DNA of 5,089 nucleotides from CAZNLL01 sp964573885 (GTDB lineage: Bacteria > Desulfobacterota > DSM-4660 > Desulfatiglandales > Desulfatiglandaceae). Location of the stretch: contig CAZNLL010000189.1 of the NCBI GenBank assembly GCA_964573885.1, forward strand, positions 1-5,089, in the 5' to 3' direction. Of the stretch, positions 1-3,980 are shown in pieces (the first letter of the stretch is position 1; each line of letters opens with the position of its first letter). A model generated the notes under the pieces. The model was not told the origin of the DNA and searched no databases. It saw only the letters and a program-made list of their open reading frames with translations. Position numbers and translations under genes: made by a program.

Positions 1-145
1 AATATAATATGAAAAAGCCAATACTTATTTTTTTGTTGAAAGCCATAAAAGAAATTGGTAATTTTTTTTTAAATTTTGACGGTATTGGTGGACTTGTGGG
101 AAGTCCGTTAGATAAACGGGGTATTGAAGAAGAAAGGACAGGGCA
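1..145 (+). promoter_or_regulatory. AT-rich leader upstream of the first small gene
   Basis: The first 80 bases contain only 15 G or C (about 19%), with T-tracts at 28-34 (T7) and 62-70 (T9) spaced roughly three helical turns apart, as expected for curved promoter or upstream-element DNA. A perfect TATAAT lies at 3-8, but any -35 partner would be outside the window. A second weak candidate is TTGAAA (36-41) with TAATTT (59-64) at 17-bp spacing. No promoter can be called confidently. The stretch probably contains the promoter and 5' leader of the gene at 146. Confidence 0.4.
90..119 (+). promoter_or_regulatory. Overlapping, mutually exclusive short hairpins in the leader
   Basis: GGACTT (90-95) can pair with AAGTCC (101-106) around a 5-nt loop. 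CCGTT (105-109) can pair with AACGG (115-119) around AGATA. The two stems share bases 105-106, so both cannot form fully at once. They end 26 nt before the start codon at 146. This could be an RNA switch or an operator-like inverted repeat, but stems of 5-6 bp also occur by chance. Confidence 0.25.
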
Positions 146-508
146 ATGAATCAGTTGAAGAAAGAGCTACGAGACATATCCAAAGAGCTCAAGGCCCTTA
201 CAAAAAGGGCCGAGAAAGCGTTGAAGGCCCTAGACCGCATGGAGAGTTCCCCGTCCAGGCCTCGGGGGGGCAGGAAGGGCGAAGCCGCATCGGTCAGGGC
301 GAAAGCGACCAAGACAGGAAAAGGAAAACGCCTCTCGGCTACCGGGGCGGTCCTGAAGATCATCAACAGGAGGAAGAAGGGTGTGGCTACGGCCACCCTG
401 GAAGCGAAGACAGGATACAGCAAGCGTAAGATCTGGGATATTGTTCACCGTGCTCATAAGGAAGGGAAGATCAAAAAGCTGGGACGAGGGGTTTATATGA
501 AGGCTTGA
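146..508 (+). CDS. Small basic coiled-coil / winged-helix-like DNA-binding protein (paralogue 1)
   Basis: The product is 120 aa, very rich in Lys, Arg and Ala, and probably cytoplasmic, with no signal peptide or membrane segment. Residues 1-33 form an amphipathic, Leu-spaced helix that looks like a coiled coil and so a likely oligomerisation segment. Residues 34-63 are a disordered basic linker (SRPRGGRKG, then a Lys/Ala/Thr-rich run) resembling histone H1 tails or an imperfect AT-hook. Residues 64-120 look like a compact winged helix: helix 1 AVLKIINRRKKG, helix 2 TATLEAKTG, a recognition-like helix KRKIWDIVHRAHKEGKI, then a short wing ending GVYMK. AAGGA at 134-138, 7 nt before the ATG, supports this start. 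It is clearly paralogous to the protein at 3539-3895. I recognise no named family. A nucleoid-associated or transcription-regulatory role is inference from composition and fold. Confidence 0.85.
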   Translation: MNQLKKELRDISKELKALTKRAEKALKALDRMESSPSRPRGGRKGEAASVRAKATKTGKGKRLSATGAVLKIINRRKKGVATATLEAKTGYSKRKIWDIVHRAHKEGKIKKLGRGVYMKA

Positions 509-510
509 GC

Positions 511-560
511 TGTTCTCCTCAGAAACAACCCCCCTTCCCGCCTGTTTCCTCCCCTTTTTC
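511..560 (+). terminator. C-rich, G-poor tract just after the stop: possible Rho-dependent terminator
   Basis: This 50-nt stretch, beginning three bases after the stop codon of the upstream gene, has 23 C and only 4 G and is nearly free of secondary structure. Such a C>G bubble downstream of an ORF is what Rho utilisation sites look like. No intrinsic terminator with a T-run is seen behind this gene, which makes the reading more attractive. Composition alone does not prove it. Confidence 0.3.
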
Positions 561-589
561 GAGGTCGGTCAGGCTTGCTTCTCACATTA

Positions 590-607
590 GGTGGAAAGTC
601 GTCCACC
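590..607. repeat. Perfect 6-bp inverted repeat (hairpin)
   Basis: GGTGGA (590-595) and TCCACC (602-607) are perfect complements around a 6-nt loop, AAGTCG. No T-run follows, so this is not an intrinsic terminator. It may be an RNA stem or a protein-binding site. Confidence 0.4.
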
Positions 608-620
608 CCTTGAAATCGAT

Positions 621-634
621 AGAGGCCGGCCTCT
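621..634. repeat. Perfect 14-bp palindrome
   Basis: AGAGGCCGGCCTCT reads identically on both strands and has the 8-bp core GGCCGGCC. As RNA it would form a 5-bp stem with a CCGG tetraloop. As DNA it has the two-fold symmetry of a dimeric regulator's operator. It lies 265 bp upstream of the operon start at 899. No partner protein can be assigned. Confidence 0.5.
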
Positions 635-702
635 CTTATCCAAAACATTGTATGGTTCCGATTGATCAGGTCAACGGGGCTGAAAGCCTTTACTGTTGCG
701 GG

Positions 703-716
703 CAAGAACGGTCTTG
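703..716. repeat. Short hairpin with a loosely T-rich tail
   Basis: CAAGA (703-707) pairs with TCTTG (712-716) around an ACGG tetraloop, with one more G-U pair outside. The bases after it read TGGATTTTATT, so it resembles a weak intrinsic terminator on the + strand, but the stem is short and the T-run is interrupted. Confidence 0.25.
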
Positions 717-737
717 TGGATTTTATTGCAGGGGTAT

Positions 738-761
738 ATCATGAGAACCCTCGATCATGAG
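738..761. repeat. Tandem octamer ATCATGAG, 16-bp period
   Basis: ATCATGAG occurs at 738-745 and again at 754-761, an exact repeat with a 16-bp period. The core TCATGA is itself palindromic. Two sites 1.5 helical turns apart could bind a regulator dimer, but the region has no confirmed promoter. Confidence 0.35.
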
Positions 762-826
762 TCGTAAAGAGAGGGGCCGGCGAAGACTGTTGGTCCTTGC
801 CCTTAGCGCAAATTGGAGAGATCGGC

Positions 827-841
827 TGGCATCCGGAAGGC
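827..841 (+). promoter_or_regulatory. Weak sigma54-like -24/-12 candidate
   Basis: TGGCAT at 827-832 is followed by GC at 840-841, giving the invariant GG-N10-GC spacing of sigma54 promoters. The -12 element is AGGC rather than TTGC, so the match is poor. It overlaps the CTGGC/GCCAG inverted repeat (826-844). If real, transcription would begin near 853, about 45 nt before the ATG at 899. No sigma70 alternative of better quality was found upstream of this operon. Confidence 0.15.
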
Positions 842-898
842 CAGAGGGTATGGAGAATGTGAAAAGGCATTCGGAACATAACAGAAAGGGGGAAAGAT

Positions 899-1333
899 AT
901 GTTTAGCGATCAGGGAGAGAAGGCGGCCATGCTGGATCTTCTGGAGAATTGGAAAGAGGATCCGAGCGGCACGAAAGGCGTGTTTGTCACACTAAAGAAT
1001 GCGCTCCTGGAAAAGGAGAATTGCACGCTGAACTTTGTTTCTAGACCCGGAATAAGTTATTCTCTCCGTGGTGCCGTGGCAGGGGATCAGGAAAAGCAGA
1101 GGCCCCTTTTTGTCATGATTGATGTGGTGGATGATGATCCAAAGAGCAGGTGGCTTTCCGTCTGTTTCTATGGGGATATGATCACAGATCCGGAGGAAGA
1201 GGGGGACCTTATACCAGGGGGGTTGCTCGGCGAGGATGGCTACTGCTTTGATGTCTACGAAGACGACGCGTCCATGGTCCCTTACATTGTTCAAAGAATC
1301 GATGAAGCTCACAAGGCAATGACCGGCTTGTAG
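899..1333 (+). CDS. Conserved-looking acidic protein of unknown function (144 aa)
   Basis: I do not recognise the family. The protein is small, strongly acidic and apparently cytoplasmic, with no signal peptide, membrane helix or Cys-metal motif. Features likely to be conserved are SRPGISYSLRG (48-58), an Asp cluster DVVDDDP (75-81) after the strand PLFVMI, and the segment WLSVCFYGDMITDPEE (85-100), followed by GDLIPGGLLGEDGYCFDV (102-119). The C-terminal 20 residues look helical. The alternating strand and helix pattern suggests a single compact alpha/beta domain. AAGGGGG at 886-892, six bases before the ATG, supports the start. The next gene begins 8-41 nt downstream depending on its start, so the two are probably co-transcribed with the flavoprotein gene. 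No function can be inferred beyond a possible shared role with those neighbours. Confidence 0.85.
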   Translation: MFSDQGEKAAMLDLLENWKEDPSGTKGVFVTLKNALLEKENCTLNFVSRPGISYSLRGAVAGDQEKQRPLFVMIDVVDDDPKSRWLSVCFYGDMITDPEEEGDLIPGGLLGEDGYCFDVYEDDASMVPYIVQRIDEAHKAMTGL

Positions 1334-1374
1334 GCCTGTCTTTGATCCACATGGGCAGGGCTTTATCTTCGATT

Positions 1375-2010
1375 ATGCGCCTTTCACTGATCGGGATGGC
1401 TGGGGCGGGCAAATCCTTTTGGTCCGGAAGGCTGGGCCTTAAGGGTTTCAATGTCTTTTGCTGTGATGAGCTGATTGCTGAAAAACTGGGATCCGAACTT
1501 AAAGGCCCTCAAGGAACCATCATGGAAATGGGTGAGTGGATGGGTTTCCCCTATAAAGATGGCTACGAGGAAAAGGAGAATAAGTACTGGGAATGCGAAA
1601 TCGAAGTGCTTACCCAAATCCTCAACCTGCTTGAAAAGGCGGATGAAGAAGAGGGGGAAAAGACTGTTATAGACACCGCAGGAAGTGTGGTCTATGCGGG
1701 GGGTGGCCTCCTGGACAAGCTGGCCCGCCTTACCACGGTGGTGTATCTGCCCATCCCGGAGAAGATGGAGAAAGAGATGTTGAAGGCCTATATTTCTCAT
1801 CCAGGACCTGTCCTGTGGAGGGGACTGTTCCATCAAAGACCCGGGGAAAGCAAAGAAGAGGCGTTGGCCCGTTGCTATCCCAAGCTTATCTCCTCACGAA
1901 GACGGGTATACGAACGATATGCCCATGTGACCATAGACTATGAGAGGTGCAGGCATCCGGACTTTGGCGTGAAGGAGTTCCTGAAGGCTGTCCTTGAAGA
2001 GGAGGCTTGA
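1375..2010 (+). CDS. Shikimate-kinase-like P-loop NTPase/kinase of unknown substrate
   Basis: With the ATG at 1375 the product is 211 aa. It opens with a Walker A motif, GMAGAGKS (residues 7-14), right after the first beta strand, as in shikimate and gluconate kinases. The rest also follows that fold: FCCDELI (28-34) sits where shikimate kinase has its DxD motif, YAGGG (107-111) matches its GGG substrate loop, TTVVYLPIP (120-128) matches its late strand, and RRRVYERYAHVTID (175-188) matches its C-terminal R..Y...A signature. Two expected residues appear changed: the first Asp of DxD is Cys29, and the FR..E motif that supplies the shikimate-binding Arg reads YWECE (71-75). I therefore infer nucleotide-dependent phosphorylation of another small molecule, not shikimate. 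The start is uncertain: TTG 1342 and ATG 1351 are in frame, none has a well-spaced Shine-Dalgarno, and 1375 was chosen because the P-loop strand begins there. Confidence 0.8.
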   Translation: MRLSLIGMAGAGKSFWSGRLGLKGFNVFCCDELIAEKLGSELKGPQGTIMEMGEWMGFPYKDGYEEKENKYWECEIEVLTQILNLLEKADEEEGEKTVIDTAGSVVYAGGGLLDKLARLTTVVYLPIPEKMEKEMLKAYISHPGPVLWRGLFHQRPGESKEEALARCYPKLISSRRRVYERYAHVTIDYERCRHPDFGVKEFLKAVLEEEA

Positions 2011-2037
2011 TGAAGAGCCAGCGTCTCTTGAACTGCC

Positions 2038-2052
2038 GGGAGGGATGATTTG
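2038..2052 (+). promoter_or_regulatory. Ribosome binding site that fixes a TTG start
   Basis: GGGAGG at 2038-2043 lies six bases before TTG at 2050-2052. The only nearby ATG (2045) is out of frame and closes at once. The Rossmann strand NYDVIIVGAG follows the TTG directly, so TTG is the natural initiation codon. Confidence 0.75.
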
Positions 2053-3429
2053 AATTACGATGTCATCATCGTCGGTGCCGGACCCGCAGGAATTTTTACG
2101 GCTCATACCCTTGCCGAGCTCGGCATTGAATCGATCCTCCTCTTGGAACAGGGTAAGGACCTCGATCAAAGGAGCCGGCTGAACTCAGATGACATCCTCT
2201 GTGGGTGGGGTGGGGCCGGGGCCTTTAGTGACGGAAAGCTGACCCTCTCCACGGAAGTGGGTGGTTTTTTGGGAGAGTTCCTGGACCAGGAATCCCTCTA
2301 CGGGGTTCTGTCAAAGGCGGATGAAATCTATGTCAGCCACGGGGCCGCCGCCCGTGTCTACGGCGATGAATCAGAAAGACTGGAAGAGATCTCCGATTCC
2401 GCCCATCTTGCGGGGCTGGAACTGATTCCCACACGAATCCGTCATATCGGTACGGAGAATTGCCCGCACGTTTTGGACCGCCTCCGAAACGGCCTCAGTG
2501 GACGGGTTGAAACACGAACGGGCTTCCAGGTCAAAAAGCTTCTTGCCAGTGACGGTGAGGCCAGAGGCGTTCAACTTTCCAGTGGTGAAATCATCCAGAG
2601 CCGGTATGTGGTGGCGGCGCCGGGCAGGTCAGGGGCAGGATGGATGAAGGATGAGGCAGCCTCTTTAGGTCTTAAGACCCTTCCCAGCCCGGTGGATATA
2701 GGTGTGCGGGTTGAGTTGCCGGCCCCTGTACTTAAAGACATCACCGATGCCATCTATGAATCCAAGCTGATCTACTTTTCGAAAACCTTTGACGATAAGG
2801 TGCGGACTTTTTGTATGAACCCTTACGGGGAGGTGGTGGCGGAAAAGCACGGAGACGTGGTCACCGTGAACGGCCACAGTTACGGCGGGAGAGAAGGGCG
2901 GAATACAAACTTTGCCATTCTGGTCAGCAGCACCTTTACAGAACCTTTTGATGATCCTATTGCCTATGGCTTTTACATCGCAAGGCTTGCCAATCTCTTG
3001 GGGGGCGGCCCTATTGTGCAGAGATTAGGGGATCTTCTGGCAGGTCGCAGAAGCACCCCGGCCCGTATCGGTCGTTGTCTGACCCAGCCCACACTGGAAG
3101 AGGCCACGCCCGGAGATCTCAGCTTTGTGTTTCCCTATCGCCACCTGCTGAGTATTATTGAAATGTTACAATCTTTGGAAAAATTGGCCCCTGGAGTTTA
3201 TTCGCGGCATACCCTTCTCTATGGGGTGGAAGTAAAGTTTTATTCCAACAGAATTGTGCTCTCCCCCCAACTGGAGACGGAGGTCTCCAACCTGTTTGCC
3301 ATAGGCGATGGTGCAGGCATTACTCGCGGCTTGCTTCAGGCCTCTGCGAGCGGAATAATCGCTGGATGGGCCATCGCCCGGAGGTTGAAGAAAAACCCCG
3401 AGGACAGCCCATTTCTCCAGTGGCCATAA
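2050..3429 (+). CDS. FAD-dependent dehydrogenase-like protein (COG2509-type)
   Basis: This 459-aa soluble flavoprotein starts with a Rossmann FAD-binding motif: VGAGPAG at 8-14 after the strand DVIIV, and Glu33 at the end of the second strand, which normally binds the ribose of FAD. CGWGGAGAFSDGKL (51-64) is typical of the uncharacterised FAD-dependent dehydrogenases grouped as COG2509. YVVAAPGRSG is the middle nucleotide-contact segment. RTFCMNPYGEVV and NTNFAILVSS lie in the substrate domain. NLFAIGDGAGITRGL (near 415-429) is the C-terminal FAD motif with Asp420. Length and domain order are complete. The family's substrate is not established, and I see no CxxC pair or membrane anchor. A TTG start follows a strong GGGAGG. 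The gene lies 39 nt after the P-loop gene, so it probably closes the same operon. The flavin-fold call is firm; the physiological reaction is unknown. Confidence 0.9.
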   Translation: MNYDVIIVGAGPAGIFTAHTLAELGIESILLLEQGKDLDQRSRLNSDDILCGWGGAGAFSDGKLTLSTEVGGFLGEFLDQESLYGVLSKADEIYVSHGAAARVYGDESERLEEISDSAHLAGLELIPTRIRHIGTENCPHVLDRLRNGLSGRVETRTGFQVKKLLASDGEARGVQLSSGEIIQSRYVVAAPGRSGAGWMKDEAASLGLKTLPSPVDIGVRVELPAPVLKDITDAIYESKLIYFSKTFDDKVRTFCMNPYGEVVAEKHGDVVTVNGHSYGGREGRNTNFAILVSSTFTEPFDDPIAYGFYIARLANLLGGGPIVQRLGDLLAGRRSTPARIGRCLTQPTLEEATPGDLSFVFPYRHLLSIIEMLQSLEKLAPGVYSRHTLLYGVEVKFYSNRIVLSPQLETEVSNLFAIGDGAGITRGLLQASASGIIAGWAIARRLKKNPEDSPFLQWP

Positions 3430-3504
3430 ATCAGGAAGAATATTTTTGGAGAGAACGGAGAGAGCAGAAGAGAATTGTCTTCGCCTTTACATTCTTGAGA
3501 TATG

Positions 3505-3533
3505 ACCGTCACATCGAGTCCCTGAGTAACGGT
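3505..3533. terminator. Imperfect inverted repeat between convergent genes
   Basis: ACCGT-c-AC (3505-3512) pairs with GT-a-ACGGT (3526-3533), giving 7 paired bases with one mismatch, and two more pairs are possible inside the loop. It lies 6 bp from the stop codon of the minus-strand gene and 76 bp past the stop of the flavoprotein gene. Neither strand has a T-run after it, so a bidirectional terminator is only a suggestion. A shorter stem, GAAGA/TCTTC, lies at 3467-3482. Confidence 0.3.
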
Positions 3534-3538
3534 TCCGG

Positions 3539-3895
3539 TTATACCTTTACATAAATTCCTTTACGCGCACTCTTTATTTTTCCCTGCTTCTTCAGTCTAT
3601 TAATAATATTCCATATCTTTTTGTCTTGAAAGCCTGTACGCTTTTTTAATGTTGCTGTATCAACCCCTTTCCTGCTCTTCTTGATGATTCCCAGCACTGC
3701 ATCACTGGCGGTGACCTTTGTCCTCTTTACAGGGGACTTTGCTCTCGCAGCCTTCTTAGGCGCTTTGGCCCTTGTCTTTTTAGGAACCTGGCGTTTCTCC
3801 AACTTATCCACTTCCTGGGCGATCTCCACCGTTTTCTGTGTTAAGGCTTTGAGATTCTTTACGACAGATTGAAGCTCCTTCTTCAATGCTTTCAT
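3539..3895 (-). CDS. Small basic coiled-coil / winged-helix-like DNA-binding protein (paralogue 2)
   Basis: The product is 118 aa with the same three-part plan as the gene at 146-508. Residues 1-34 form a Leu-spaced helix starting MKALKKELQS. Residues 35-60 are a Lys/Ala/Pro-rich linker containing AKSPVKR, close to the SPKK-type repeats of histone H1 tails. Residues 61-118 are winged-helix-like: DAVLGIIKKSRKG, TATLKKRTG, DKKIWNIINRLKKQGKI, then GIYVKV. By hand alignment the C-terminal 58 residues are about 48% identical to paralogue 1 (28/58) and the first 33 about 42% (14/33); the linkers do not align. The ATG at 3895 has a near-perfect AGGAGGT (3910-3904) eight bases upstream; TTG at 3898 is a less likely start. 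It has its own sigma70-type promoter. A role in DNA binding or nucleoid structure is inferred. Its winged-helix part is unusually AT-rich (about 32% GC over 3541-3660). Confidence 0.85.
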   Translation of the reverse strand: MKALKKELQSVVKNLKALTQKTVEIAQEVDKLEKRQVPKKTRAKAPKKAARAKSPVKRTKVTASDAVLGIIKKSRKGVDTATLKKRTGFQDKKIWNIINRLKKQGKIKSARKGIYVKV

Positions 3896-3903
3896 CAATT
3901 CTT

Positions 3904-3910
3904 ACCTCCT
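3904..3910 (-). promoter_or_regulatory. Consensus Shine-Dalgarno that decides the start
   Basis: The minus strand reads AGGAGGT at 3910-3904, eight bases before ATG (3895) and five before TTG (3898). The full consensus implies strong translation initiation, and the spacing favours the ATG. Confidence 0.7.
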
Positions 3911-3931
3911 TGCATTTTCATTGTATTCTCT

Positions 3932-3959
3932 ATTAAAATAAAAGGCGCTTAAGAGTCAA
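3932..3959 (-). promoter_or_regulatory. Sigma70-type promoter of the second small gene
   Basis: On the minus strand TTGACT (3959-3954) matches the -35 consensus at 5 of 6 bases, and TTTAAT (3937-3932) matches the -10 at 5 of 6, with 16 bp between. Transcription would start near 3925, giving a 5' leader of about 30 nt that contains the Shine-Dalgarno. The promoter lies wholly in the gap after the phosphatase stop codon, so this small gene can be expressed independently of it. Confidence 0.6.
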
Positions 3960-3980
3960 GCAATATTATGAGAGAAAGGA

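Larger units (their letters stand above)
509..898. other. 390-bp spacer without a convincing gene, rich in short inverted repeats
   Basis: No reading frame here has both a ribosome binding site and protein-like composition. The stretch does hold a C-rich tract (511-560) and a series of short inverted repeats: GGTGGA/TCCACC (590-607), a 14-bp palindrome (621-634), GGGCT/AGCCT with one G-U pair (677-689), CAAGA/TCTTG (703-716) and CTGGC/GCCAG (826-844). The octamer ATCATGAG occurs twice (738-745 and 754-761). It may hold an untranslated leader or small structured RNA for the downstream operon, or be decayed sequence. I cannot decide between these. Confidence 0.5.

Noticed and set aside
76..104. 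TTGACG as a -35 box
   Set aside because: At 16-18 bp spacing the downstream hexamer is G-rich (GGAAGT), not -10-like.
124..429. Open frame on + overlapping the first small gene
   Set aside because: It has a TTG start with no binding site and a Gly/Gln/Glu/Arg-rich, low-complexity product; it is a frame-shifted shadow of the gene at 146-508, whose product has a clear paralogue.
676..690. GGGCT/AGCCT stem as an intrinsic terminator
   Set aside because: The stem is 4-6 bp with G-U pairs and only three T follow, too weak to call a terminator.
505..744. 79-aa frame on + in the spacer
   Set aside because: It has no Shine-Dalgarno, begins within the end of the preceding gene and runs through several hairpins; the product is Ser/Pro-rich with no protein-like pattern.
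757..906. 49-aa ATG frame on + overlapping the start at 899
   Set aside because: No ribosome binding site precedes it, and the Arg-rich product has no recognisable structure. A small leader peptide cannot be excluded.
1384..1836. 150-aa frame on the minus strand
   Set aside because: It lies wholly inside the P-loop kinase-like gene, whose motifs are clear, and has no features of its own.
3681..3872. 63-aa hydrophobic frame on + resembling a membrane peptide
   Set aside because: It is antisense to paralogue 2; the hydrophobic look comes from reading Lys/Ala codons on the opposite strand.
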